A stretch of 64,000 nucleotides of DNA from Gaiellasilicea sp035575835. Its GTDB lineage: Bacteria > Actinomycetota > Thermoleophilia > Gaiellales > Gaiellaceae. Shown here one piece after another: positions 49,976 through 60,814 of this stretch. The notes under the pieces are model-generated. The model made no database searches. It saw only the letters and a list, made by a program, of their open reading frames with translations, and had not been told where the DNA came from. Numbering within the stretch: position 1 is the stretch's first letter; the number at the start of each line of letters is the position of its first letter. A program made the position numbers and the translations under genes. The stretch lies in NCBI GenBank assembly GCA_035575835.1, contig DATLXM010000007.1, positions 1 through 64,000 on the forward strand, written 5' to 3'.

Positions 49976-51060
49976 TGGCCGACTTCAAGCCGGGTCTCGA
50001 GGGCGTCGTCGCGTTCGAGACGGAGATCGCGGAGCCCGACAAGGACGGCGGCTCGCTCCGCTACCGCGGCGTCGACATCGAGGACCTCGTCGGGCAGTAC
50101 CCCTTCGAGCAGGTCTGGGGCCTCCTCGTCGACGAGCGGTTCGAGCCCGGGCTGCCGGCAGCGGACGAGTACAGCGGTGGCGGCCTGACCGGGAACACCC
50201 CGGCCGACCTGCAGGCCGTCACGGCTCGCTTCGGGGCCGAGTGGGGCCTGCAGAAGCTGATCGACATCGACGACGACGAGGCGCGCGAGGACCTGCGCCG
50301 CCTCTCGGCCCAGTTCATCTCGATCGCGGCCCAGTCGGCCCGACTCGCGGACGGGAAGACCGATCGCGTCGACCACTCACTCGTGGAAGGCGGCCAGACG
50401 ACCGCCGAGCGGTTCCTGCTCGAGTGGCGGGGCGAGGCCGATCCGAAGCACGTCCAGGCGCTCGACACCTACTGGATCTGCACCGCCGAGCACGGGCTGA
50501 ACGCCTCGACCTTCACCGCCCGGATCGTCGCCTCGACCGGCGCGGACTGTGCTGCGGCCCTCGCCTCGGCGGTCGGCGCCCTGTCCGGGCCCTTGCACGG
50601 AGGTGCGCCGGCGCGGGTGCTGCCGATGCTCGACGCGGCCGCCGAATCGGGCGATCCCGAGGGTTACGTCCAGGGCCTGATCGAGCGGGGCGAGCGGCTG
50701 ATGGGCTTCGGGCACCGGGTCTACCGCGCCGAGGATCCGCGCGCCCGGCTGCTCAAGGGCACCTCGAAGGAGTTGGGCGCCCCCCGCTACGAGGTCGCCG
50801 AGCGCCTCGAACAGGCCGCGCTCGCAGCGCTCCGGCAGAAGTCTCCCGACCGGCCGCTCGAGACGAACGTCGAGTTCTGGTCGGCGGTCGTCCTCGACGT
50901 CGCCGACGTGCCGCCGCCGCTCGCGCCCGCGATGTTCGCCTGCTCCCGCACCGCAGGCTGGTCGGCGCACATCCTCGAGCAGAAGAAGCTGAGCCGGCTC
51001 GTCCGCCCGTCCGCTCGCTACACGGGTCCGGGTCCCCGCCCGGCGAGCTCCGTCACATGA
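49975..51060 (+). CDS. Citrate synthase 2, catalytic Asp replaced by Glu
   Basis: The 361-residue protein has SLRYRGVDIEDLVGQYPFEQ, TAEHGLNASTFTARI, GPLHGGAPARVLPM and GFGHRVYRAEDPRA. At the catalytic Asp position it has Glu (TNVEFWSAVVLDVADVP), and the C-terminus SAHILEQKKLSRLVRPSARY is typical of actinobacterial second citrate synthases. It may still be active, with other kinetics or another acyl-CoA, or be a partner of the first enzyme. The two genes are translationally coupled. Confidence 0.9.
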   Translation: MADFKPGLEGVVAFETEIAEPDKDGGSLRYRGVDIEDLVGQYPFEQVWGLLVDERFEPGLPAADEYSGGGLTGNTPADLQAVTARFGAEWGLQKLIDIDDDEAREDLRRLSAQFISIAAQSARLADGKTDRVDHSLVEGGQTTAERFLLEWRGEADPKHVQALDTYWICTAEHGLNASTFTARIVASTGADCAAALASAVGALSGPLHGGAPARVLPMLDAAAESGDPEGYVQGLIERGERLMGFGHRVYRAEDPRARLLKGTSKELGAPRYEVAERLEQAALAALRQKSPDRPLETNVEFWSAVVLDVADVPPPLAPAMFACSRTAGWSAHILEQKKLSRLVRPSARYTGPGPRPASSVT

Positions 51061-51554
51061 GCCTTCAGGAAGCGGCGCAGCAGGCGGAGGCCTATGCGGA
51101 GGCCGGCGACGAGAAGGCCCTCGCGACCCTGCGCTCGAAGTGGGACGAGGAGCTCGAGCACGCGGCCCGCAGCGACGACTACCGGTACCGGGCGCTCGCC
51201 TACCGCGCGATCGCGCAGTTCCGCTTCCGCCAGAAGCTCGAGCTCGTCCGCCGTGGCCTCCAGGACGAGAGTCCGGCCGCGCGCGGTTCGGCCCTGATCT
51301 CGCTCGAGTCGCTCTCCCGCGACCATCCCGGCGACGTGAACTCGATGCGCGCGCTCCTGCACGAGCTCGCATCGAACGACGGGAACACCGCCGTGCGGAG
51401 GCTCGCGATCGTCTGCCTGAAGAACGGATCGCCGCAGCGCGAGTCGATCCTCGTCCTCTCGGGTCTCGCGGACGACGACGAGGAGGACGCGGAGGTGCGC
51501 AAGTCGGCGAAGACGGTCGCCGCGGCGCTGACCAAGCGCGCCAACACGAAATAA
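51057..51554 (+). CDS. HEAT-like helical repeat protein, unknown function
   Basis: The 165-residue protein is all-helical: MSLQEAAQQAEAYAEAGDEK, then repeated helix pairs such as LVRRGLQDESPAARGSALIS and TAVRRLAIVCLKNGSP, which look like HEAT repeats. ATG 51057 overlaps the citrate synthase 2 stop as ATGA, and its stop shares one base with purE. It joins a TCA pair to purine genes, and I have no function for it. Confidence 0.78.
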   Translation: MSLQEAAQQAEAYAEAGDEKALATLRSKWDEELEHAARSDDYRYRALAYRAIAQFRFRQKLELVRRGLQDESPAARGSALISLESLSRDHPGDVNSMRALLHELASNDGNTAVRRLAIVCLKNGSPQRESILVLSGLADDDEEDAEVRKSAKTVAAALTKRANTK

Positions 51555-52042
51555 TGGCCGCGGTCGTGGGCGTGATCATGGGGTCGCGCTCCGACTGGGA
51601 GACGATGCGGCACGCCTGCGAGACGCTCGAGTCGCTCGAGGTGCCTTTCGAGCAACGGGTCGTCTCGGCCCACCGCACTCCCGATCTCCTCTTCGAATAC
51701 GCGGCGAGCGCCGAGGGGCGCGGGCTCCAGGTGCTGATCGCGGGCGCGGGCGGGGCGGCTCACCTCCCGGGCATGGCCGCAGCGAAGACCGCGCTGCCGG
51801 TGCTCGGCGTGCCCGTCGAGTCGAAGACGCTGAAGGGAATGGACTCGCTCCTCTCGATCGTGCAGATGCCCGCGGGCGTGCCGGTGGGGACGCTCGCAAT
51901 CGGTCGGGCCGGTGCGGTCAATGCAGCGCTCCTCGCCGCGGCGATCCTGGCCCGCTCGGACGAGGGCGTCCGCGAGCGGCTCGCGCGCTTCCGGGCCGAG
52001 CAGACCGATGCCGTGCTCGCCGCGCCTGATCCGTCGGCGTGA
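51554..52042 (+). CDS. purE: N5-carboxyaminoimidazole ribonucleotide mutase
   Basis: The 162-residue enzyme has VGVIMGSRSDWETMRHACET, VVSAHRTPDLLFEYA, GAGGAAHLPGMAAAKTALPV and LGVPVESKTLKGMDSLLSIV, all core PurE. It moves the carboxyl group from N5 to C4 in purine synthesis, following PurK. It overlaps purK as GTGA. Confidence 0.93.
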   Translation: MAAVVGVIMGSRSDWETMRHACETLESLEVPFEQRVVSAHRTPDLLFEYAASAEGRGLQVLIAGAGGAAHLPGMAAAKTALPVLGVPVESKTLKGMDSLLSIVQMPAGVPVGTLAIGRAGAVNAALLAAAILARSDEGVRERLARFRAEQTDAVLAAPDPSA

Positions 52043-53034
52043 TCGTCGGGGTGATCGGAGGCGGCCAGCTCGGGCGGATGCTCGCCCTGGCCGGGGTCCC
52101 GCTCGGCCTGAGCTTCCGCTTCCTCGACCCCTCGCCTGACGCACCGGCGGCCGAGGTGGGAGAGCTCCTGGTCGGTGCCTACGACGACCCCGCACTCCTC
52201 GACCGACTCGCGGAGGGAGCCGCAGTCGTCACCTACGAGTTCGAGAACGTCCCGGTCGGGGCGGCGCGCCGCGTCGGCGCGATCCCGGACGCTCGTGCCC
52301 TCGAGGCGACACAGGACCGACTCGTCGAGAAGCAGCTCTTCCGCCGGCTCGGGATCCCGACCGCGCCGATCGACGCCGAGGTGACTGCGTTCCCCGCGCT
52401 CCTGAAGACACGCCGACTCGGCTACGACGGCAAGGGACAGGAGCTCGTCCAGACCCGCCCGGAGGTCGACCCTGAACATGTCCTGGAAGGGCTCGTCTCG
52501 TTCGATCGGGAGCTGTCGCTGCTCTCCGTCCGCGGCGCCGGCGGCGAGACGGCGTTCTACCCGCTCGTCGAGAACGTCCACTCGGAGGGAATCCTCCGCC
52601 GCTCGTGTGCGCCCGCCGTCGCCGCGCCCCAGGCCCGCGCGGAGGAGTACGCGACGCTGCTGCTCGACGAGCTCGACTACGTCGGCGTCCTCGCGCTCGA
52701 GCTGTTCGACGTCGGGGGCGAGCTGGTCGCCAACGAGCTGGCGCCGCGCGTTCACAACACGGGCCACTGGACGATCGAGGGGGCGGCGACGAGCCAGTTC
52801 GAGAACCACCTCCGAGCGATTCTCGGCCTCCCGCTCGGCTCGACCGCCGTCCCGCGCGACGTGGCGATGCTGAACCTGATCGGCACGGCGCCCGACGTGT
52901 CGGCGGTGCTGGGTGTCCCGGGCGCGCACCTCCACCTCTACGGCAAGGAGCCGCGTCCTGGGCGCAAGCTCGGGCACGTGACGTTCATCGACCCGACGGC
53001 CGAGCGGCTGGACGAGGTGGCTGCGCTGCTCTAG
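52039..53034 (+). CDS. purK: N5-carboxyaminoimidazole ribonucleotide synthase
   Basis: The 331-residue ATP-grasp enzyme has GVIGGGQLGRMLALAGVPLG, VVTYEFENVPV, LLKTRRLGYDGKGQ and NELAPRVHNTGHWTIEGAAT then SQFENHLRA, diagnostic for PurK. It carboxylates AIR using ATP and bicarbonate. It is somewhat shorter than the usual ~360-380 residues. Its TAG shares CTAG (53031-53034) with the TAG of the convergent small ribbon protein. Confidence 0.93.
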   Translation: MIVGVIGGGQLGRMLALAGVPLGLSFRFLDPSPDAPAAEVGELLVGAYDDPALLDRLAEGAAVVTYEFENVPVGAARRVGAIPDARALEATQDRLVEKQLFRRLGIPTAPIDAEVTAFPALLKTRRLGYDGKGQELVQTRPEVDPEHVLEGLVSFDRELSLLSVRGAGGETAFYPLVENVHSEGILRRSCAPAVAAPQARAEEYATLLLDELDYVGVLALELFDVGGELVANELAPRVHNTGHWTIEGAATSQFENHLRAILGLPLGSTAVPRDVAMLNLIGTAPDVSAVLGVPGAHLHLYGKEPRPGRKLGHVTFIDPTAERLDEVAALL

Positions 53035-53195
53035 TGAGCGGTGCAGATACGGCCGGTGATGTTGCGGCCACACGACGGGCAAATCCGCCGGCGCTGCTTC
53101 AGCTCGAGCATGTTCTTCTTGAGGCCGGCGAAGTACATCGTGTAGCCGACGGCCATGGTCAGAACTGCGAGCATCGCGATCTGGGGGTCGATCAT
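53031..53195 (-). CDS. 54-residue membrane plus zinc-ribbon protein
   Basis: ATG 53195 opens a frame with an N-terminal membrane helix (IAMLAVLTMAVGYTMYFAGL), a basic linker LKQRRR and a ribbon ICPSCGRNITGRICTAH with three Cys and a His. The start overlaps the stop of the xerD gene as ATGA, and GAAGGAAG precedes it. It is the last gene of the recombinase operon. No family name is assigned. Confidence 0.65.
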   Translation of the reverse strand: MIDPQIAMLAVLTMAVGYTMYFAGLKKNMLELKQRRRICPSCGRNITGRICTAH

Positions 53196-54106
53196 CGGAC
53201 TTCCTTCGAGTCGTCCTTCGTGTGCGCGTGGGGGTGCGCCTGGAAGTACAACGCCCGTCGGCGCCGATCGGATACGTGGGTGTAGAGCTCGGTGGTCGAG
53301 AGGTCGGCGTGGCCGAGCATCTCCTGGACGCTGCGCAGGTCGGCTCCACCTTCGAGCAGGTGGGTCGCGAACGAATGGCGGAGAAGGTGGGGGTGCACGC
53401 GTCCCGGCTCGAGGCCGGCCTTCTCGGCGAGCTTGCGCAGGATCATGAACGCGCCTGCGCGGGTCAGCGGGCCGCCGCGCGCGTTCAGGAAGAGCTCCGG
53501 GCGCGAGCGGCTGTCGAGGTGCGGACGGCCCATCGCGACGTAGCGCCGGAGTGCCTCGACCGCAGGCCGCCCGAGCGGGACGATCCGCTCCTTCGAGCCT
53601 TTGCCGAGAGGGCGTACGATCCGCTCGTCCAGGTCGATCGAGCGGCGCTGCAGCCCGAGCGCCTCGCTAACGCGGAGGCCCGAGCCGTACATCAGCTCGA
53701 CGAGCGCCCGGTCGCGCATTGCCCGCGGGGTCGTCCCGGACGCCGCCTCGATCAACCGTTCGGCCTCGGCCGGCGAGAGCGTCTTCGGAAGCGTGCGCGC
53801 CCGCCGGGGCAACTCGAGCGCGGCGGCCGGGTTCTCGGCGCGCATGCCCAGCATCACCTCGTGCCGGAAGAAGGAGCGCACCGCGGCGATGCGGCGAGCG
53901 ATCGTGGTCGCGGCCAGACCGTCGGCGCGCATCTGTGCGATCCAGCGCTCGAGCTCCTCGGTCGTGGCCGCGCCGACCGGTCCGTCGCGCCAGGCTGCGA
54001 GCTGCAGCAGGTCACGACGATAGGCCTCGACCGTGCGTGGCGCTCGGCGGGCGGCGAGCAGGCTCAGGAAGCCGGCGAGCTCAGGATCGGGGGTGGGAGA
54101 AGTCAT
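53192..54106 (-). CDS. xerD: Tyrosine recombinase, XerD-like
   Basis: The 304-residue recombinase has an N-terminal SAM-like core-binding domain (about 5-95) and a catalytic domain with R145 (SGLRVSEA), K169, H240 and R243 (HPHLLRHSFATHLL), H266 (LGHADLSTTELYTHV) and the nucleophile Y275. All catalytic residues are present and spaced almost as in XerD. It is expected to resolve chromosome dimers with a partner at dif. ATG 54106 lies inside the end of the second recombinase gene (26-base overlap). Confidence 0.9.
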   Translation of the reverse strand: MTSPTPDPELAGFLSLLAARRAPRTVEAYRRDLLQLAAWRDGPVGAATTEELERWIAQMRADGLAATTIARRIAAVRSFFRHEVMLGMRAENPAAALELPRRARTLPKTLSPAEAERLIEAASGTTPRAMRDRALVELMYGSGLRVSEALGLQRRSIDLDERIVRPLGKGSKERIVPLGRPAVEALRRYVAMGRPHLDSRSRPELFLNARGGPLTRAGAFMILRKLAEKAGLEPGRVHPHLLRHSFATHLLEGGADLRSVQEMLGHADLSTTELYTHVSDRRRRALYFQAHPHAHTKDDSKEVR

Positions 54107-54911
54107 AGACCTTTCGCAGTCGCTTGGCGTCGACGTGGCTGTAGACCTGGGTCGTGGAGAGGGAGGCGTGGCCGAGCAGCTCCTGGATCGTCCGCAGGTC
54201 GGCGCCGCCCTCGAGCAGATGGGTCGCAAACGAGTGCCGGAGGCGGTGCGGGTGGGGGAGAAGTCGGCGGATCGTGCTCGTGTCCAGGCGCCGCCCGCGA
54301 ACCGACAGGAAGAGGGCGTCGTTGGCGCCGCGCGCGAGGGCCGGCCTGGCGTCACGGAGATAGAGCGCGACCGCCAGGGCGGCTCGCTCGCCGAGCGGGA
54401 CGACTCGCTCCTTGCCGCCTTTGCCGCGAACCCGGACGAGCTCCTGCTCGAAGTCCACGTCGGCGAGGTCGAGCCCGACCGCTTCGGCGCTGCGCAGCCC
54501 CGCCGAGTAGACGAGCTCGACGAGAGCGCCGTTCCGGAGCCCGATCGGCTCGGCGCTCGTCGCCCCCTCGATCAGCGCCTCGACCTCGACGACCTTCGGC
54601 GCCTCGGGGAGCCGCCGCGGCAGGCGAGGTGAGAACGGCGTCTCCGGAACGCGGGCGGCGCCGAGCGTGAACCGGAGAAAGGAGCGAACCGTGGAGATCC
54701 GGCGCGCGATCGTCGCCGGCGCGAGCCTGCTCCCGCGCCCGAGCTCGGAGACGTAGTCGGCGAGCACGCGGACGTCCACGTCTTCGACCCCGGTGTCGCG
54801 CTTCGCGAGCCACTCGCCGAAGTCGCGGAGGTCGAACGAGTACGAGCGGCGGGTCGACTCGGCGAGCCGCGGCGACGCGAGAAACCGATCGATGGCGGTA
54901 GCGGTCTGCAT
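54081..54911 (-). CDS. xerC: Tyrosine recombinase, XerC-like
   Basis: The 276-residue recombinase has the core-binding domain (ESTRRSYSFDLRDFGEWLAK) and catalytic residues R140 (AGLRSAEAVGL), K164, H222/R225 (PHPHRLRHSFATHLL), H248 and Y257 (LGHASLSTTQVYSHV). It is complete and close in sequence to its downstream neighbour, so the two probably work as a heterotetramer or arose by duplication. ATG 54911 is chosen because the frame has no conserved sequence before MQTATAIDRFL. Confidence 0.9.
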   Translation of the reverse strand: MQTATAIDRFLASPRLAESTRRSYSFDLRDFGEWLAKRDTGVEDVDVRVLADYVSELGRGSRLAPATIARRISTVRSFLRFTLGAARVPETPFSPRLPRRLPEAPKVVEVEALIEGATSAEPIGLRNGALVELVYSAGLRSAEAVGLDLADVDFEQELVRVRGKGGKERVVPLGERAALAVALYLRDARPALARGANDALFLSVRGRRLDTSTIRRLLPHPHRLRHSFATHLLEGGADLRTIQELLGHASLSTTQVYSHVDAKRLRKVYDFSHPRS

Positions 54912-54929
54912 CGCCCCGAGGGAGTTCCC

Positions 54930-54935
54930 TAGAGT
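54930..54935 (+). promoter_or_regulatory. -10 element TAGAGT for hydrolase-plsC
   Basis: TAGAGT ends six bases before ATG 54942, which fits a leaderless transcript. The recombinase operon starts 30 bases away on the other strand. Confidence 0.4.
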
Positions 54936-54941
54936 CGTCGC

Positions 54942-55583
54942 ATGTCCTTCGAGCTGGCGAGCGGCGCCGTGGCCCGCTGGACGAATCCTGGCGCGCGGCG
55001 CGCCGTCGTCTGTGTCAACGGAGGCACCGCCGCCGAGGTGCCAGGCACCTGGAGTGCCTCGATCGAATGGCTCGTCGACTCCCTGAGCCCGCGCTTCCCC
55101 GGACTCTCGTTCCTCGAGGTGCGCTACCGAATCAAGTCCTGGCGTCAGATCGAGATGTGCATCGACGACGCCCGAGCCGCGATCGAGGCCTCCGAGGCGG
55201 ACGAGGTGGCGCTGCTCGGCTTTTCGATGGGCGGCGCGGTCTCGGTCCACGCAGCCGCCGACCCCCGCGTCTCGACGGTGATCGCGCTCGCTCCCTGGTT
55301 CTACGACGGCCTCGACGTCAGCCCGCTCGACGGCCGCCGACTCGCAGTCCTGCACGGGTCGCTCGACCGGGGGCTCCCCGGGATCCCGGGCGTCGCGCCC
55401 GAGCTCTCCCTGCGCGGCTACGAGCGCGCCCGCGCCCGGGGCGTCGAGGCGACGAGGACGATCATTCCCGGTGCCATCCACCCGATCGCGTTGCGGACAC
55501 CCTGGGGTGGAACCGTGCCGATGCCGCGCGCCCGTCGCTGGGCCGGTCTCGTCGCGGAGGAGCTGACCCGCTTTTGCGCCTGA
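54942..55583 (+). CDS. Alpha/beta-hydrolase-fold protein
   Basis: The 213-residue protein has a nucleophile elbow GFSMGGAVSVHAA, an early VVCVNGGTAAEVPGTWSASI in place of the usual HGxG oxyanion stretch, and a likely catalytic His in GAIHPIALR. The Asp may be in HGSLDRGLPG. The substrate is unknown. Ten bases at the end overlap the plsC start, so the pair is coupled. Confidence 0.8.
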   Translation: MSFELASGAVARWTNPGARRAVVCVNGGTAAEVPGTWSASIEWLVDSLSPRFPGLSFLEVRYRIKSWRQIEMCIDDARAAIEASEADEVALLGFSMGGAVSVHAAADPRVSTVIALAPWFYDGLDVSPLDGRRLAVLHGSLDRGLPGIPGVAPELSLRGYERARARGVEATRTIIPGAIHPIALRTPWGGTVPMPRARRWAGLVAEELTRFCA

Positions 55584-56149
55584 GGTTCTACGAGGGGATC
55601 CGACGCCCGTTCCACCTCCTGATGCGCCTGCTCTACCGGATCGAGCTCGTCGGCCGAGTCCCCCGAGGCCCGAGCGTCGTCGTCGCCAACCACGAATCCG
55701 TCCTCGACCCGCCGCTCGTCGCGCTCGTCGCCGCCCAGCCGCTCCGCTTCCTCGCCAAGGAGGAGCTCTGGCGGATCCGGCCGCTCGGCGTCCTGATCGA
55801 TGCTCTGGGCGCGATCCCGGTCGGGCGGGGCCGCGACGGCCACGCGGCGCTCGAGCGGGCAGCCGAGCTCATCCGTGACGGCTGGACGGTGATGATCTTC
55901 CCCGAGGGAACGGTGAGCGGCGGCCCCTGGATCCGGGGTGCGGCGAGGCTCGCGATCGAGACCGGGGTGCCGCTCGTGCCGGTCCGGATCGTCGGCTCCG
56001 GCAAGGCTCTCTCGCGGGGCCGGATCGGGTTTCCGAAGATCCGAATCGTCGTCGGCGAGGCGGTGCCCGTCGAACAGGGCGTGCCGACGGTCGCGAGTGC
56101 GCGCGACCTGACCCGGGAGCTCAAGGGGCGGGTCGACGCGCTCAGGTAG
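55574..56149 (+). CDS. plsC: 1-acylglycerol-3-phosphate acyltransferase (PlsC family)
   Basis: From TTG 55574 the protein has 191 residues. It has the acyltransferase HX4D motif in VVVANHESVLDPP, FLAKEELWRIRPLG, GAIPVGRGR and IFPEGTVSGG. It adds the second acyl chain in phospholipid synthesis, though some relatives act in lipid modification. The start lies within the end of the hydrolase gene. Confidence 0.87.
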   Translation: MRLRFYEGIRRPFHLLMRLLYRIELVGRVPRGPSVVVANHESVLDPPLVALVAAQPLRFLAKEELWRIRPLGVLIDALGAIPVGRGRDGHAALERAAELIRDGWTVMIFPEGTVSGGPWIRGAARLAIETGVPLVPVRIVGSGKALSRGRIGFPKIRIVVGEAVPVEQGVPTVASARDLTRELKGRVDALR

Positions 56150-56157
56150 GCGGTCCC

Positions 56158-56163
56158 TACTCT
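56158..56163 (+). promoter_or_regulatory. -10 element TACTCT for ABC exporter
   Basis: TACTCT ends seven bases before ATG 56171, which supports that start over the in-frame GTG three bases earlier. Confidence 0.4.
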
Positions 56164-56170
56164 GTAGGTG

Positions 56171-57969
<1,799 letters not shown>

Positions 57970-57973
<4 letters not shown>

Positions 57974-58989
57974 GCCAAAGCCTCGAGCAGGAGCTCGTGC
58001 GGCAGCGCCTGGACGGTGTTCCCGCTGCGGCCGGTCATCGTCTCCGCCGCGAGCAGCGCGTTTAGTATCGATTCCTCGACGACGTCGATCACGGCCTCGT
58101 AGAACCCGTCGATCCGGTTGTCGTTGAGCATTGTGAGAGCGACCTCGGGCGTGTCCGGTTCGAGCCCGCGGTTGCCCGTCGCGAAGCAGAGCGCGAAGTC
58201 GCCGCTCGTGTGCTCGCCCATCCCGCCCGTCCGCGCGATCCCGTACGCCGCGCGGCGGGCGAGTCGCTCGCACTGGCCAGGCAGGAGCGGGGCGTCGGTC
58301 GCGAGCACGACGATGATCGAGCCGCTCCCGCCGTCCCAGCCGGCCTCCGGGAGCGCGACCCGGTCGGCTCCGATGCGCTCGCCCACGGGAACCCCGTTGA
58401 TCCGCAGTCGGGCGCGCCGGCCGTGATTCGCCTGGACGAGCGCGCCGACGATCGAGCCCTCGACGATACGCGAGGCGGTTCCGATCCCGCCCTTGAAACC
58501 GTGACAGACCATCCCGGTTCCTCCCCCGACCGCTCCCTCCGCGACGGCGCCGCCACGAGCGCTCCCGAGCGCCGCCGCGACGTGCTCGGGGCGAACGTGA
58601 AAGCCGTTGATGTCGTTCAGGAAGCCGTCCCAGGTCTCGCCGACGACGGGCAGGCTCCAGCGGTCGTCGTCGTCTCCGTGACCCGCCGCCGCGACGAGCG
58701 CATCGCGGACGACCCCGACCGAGTGGGTGTTCGTGATCCCGATCGGAGTCGTCAGCAGGCCCGAATCGCGCACCCATTCGAGCCCGGTCAGCTCGCCGTT
58801 CCCGTTGATCCGATGAGCGCCTGCGAAGAACGACTCCTCGGGCGGAGAGACGACGGTGACGCCGGTGCGGACGTGCTCCTCCTCGATCAGCGTCGTGTGC
58901 CCGACGCGGACACCCGCGACGTCCGTGATCGCGTTCTCCGGGCCCGGGCCGAGCCTGCCGATCGTGACCCCGAGCTCCCTCGCCCTCAT
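57970..58989 (-). CDS. P1/DmpA-family aminopeptidase (S58)
   Basis: The 339-residue protein starts MRARELGVTIGRLGPGPENA and has GVRVGHTTL, GITNTHSVGVVRDA, the oxyanion/Asn region GGGTGMVCHGFKGGIGTASR and the self-cleavage site Gly-Ser in DGGSGSIIVVLATDAPLLPG. DmpA-type enzymes cleave themselves there and use the new N-terminal Ser to remove N-terminal residues from peptides or amides. ATG 58989 has TAGGCT (58997-59002) seven bases upstream. It is convergent with the exporter. Confidence 0.88.
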
Positions 58990-58996
58990 CGACGCG

Positions 58997-59021
58997 AGCC
59001 TACGTGGATCGCGCTTACGAT
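58997..59021. promoter_or_regulatory. Divergent -10 elements for peptidase and pckA
   Basis: Minus-strand TAGGCT (58997-59002) is seven bases from ATG 58989. Plus-strand TACGAT (59016-59021) predicts a pckA transcript start near 59028, giving a leader of about 23 bases with an AAGGGAG ribosome site (59037-59043). Confidence 0.45.
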
Positions 59022-59033
59022 AGGGCGTCCACC

Positions 59034-59050
59034 GTGAAGGGAGTACCGAG

Positions 59051-59054
<4 letters not shown>
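59034..59054 (+). other. Six-codon upstream frame overlapping the pckA start
   Basis: GTG AAG GGA GTA CCG AGA TAG starts about six bases from the predicted transcript start, so it could itself be read as a leaderless mini-frame. Its TAG overlaps the apparent AUA start of pckA (ATAG, 59051-59054), like the ATGA couplings elsewhere in the window. Translation of it is unproven. Confidence 0.3.
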
Positions 59055-60631
<1,577 letters not shown>

Positions 60632-60800
60632 AGGGCAAGCGGTTCGCTGTGACGGTGACCGCACGACGTACGCTGGACGCGCGCTCGTCGCGCCGCGCGT
60701 GTTCGTCGTTCGCGAGGCGAGCTACCCGGGCCTCCCGCACCGATCGGCGGGGCGGGACGGCCGTCCCCCGGGTCTGACGCACCACTCCGGCCCGTTCGGG
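60632..60800. other. Intergenic spacer, no gene seen
   Basis: About 170 bases between pckA and sdhA. Neither strand shows a convincing gene. GC-rich stretches are present but no clear hairpin with a U tract. The sdhA promoter lies at its end. Confidence 0.4.
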
Positions 60801-60806
60801 TAGCGT
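60801..60806 (+). promoter_or_regulatory. -10 element TAGCGT for sdhABE operon
   Basis: TAGCGT ends eight bases before GTG 60815 with no ribosome site between, predicting a leaderless mRNA that starts on a GTG codon. Confidence 0.45.
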
Positions 60807-60814
60807 CATCCGAG

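Noticed and set aside
53192..54911. Two recombinase genes as part of an integrative element
   Set aside because: Both look like XerC/XerD; there is no flanking repeat, tRNA, excisionase, cargo or change in base composition.
54081..55481. Extended N-terminus of the XerC-like gene up to position 55481
   Set aside because: The added sequence is antisense to the alpha/beta-hydrolase gene and has no recombinase similarity; ATG 54911 gives the normal family length.
60632..60800. Possible small gene or RNA between pckA and sdhA
   Set aside because: No frame with a start signal or recognisable motif, and no stable structure with a terminator tail could be supported.
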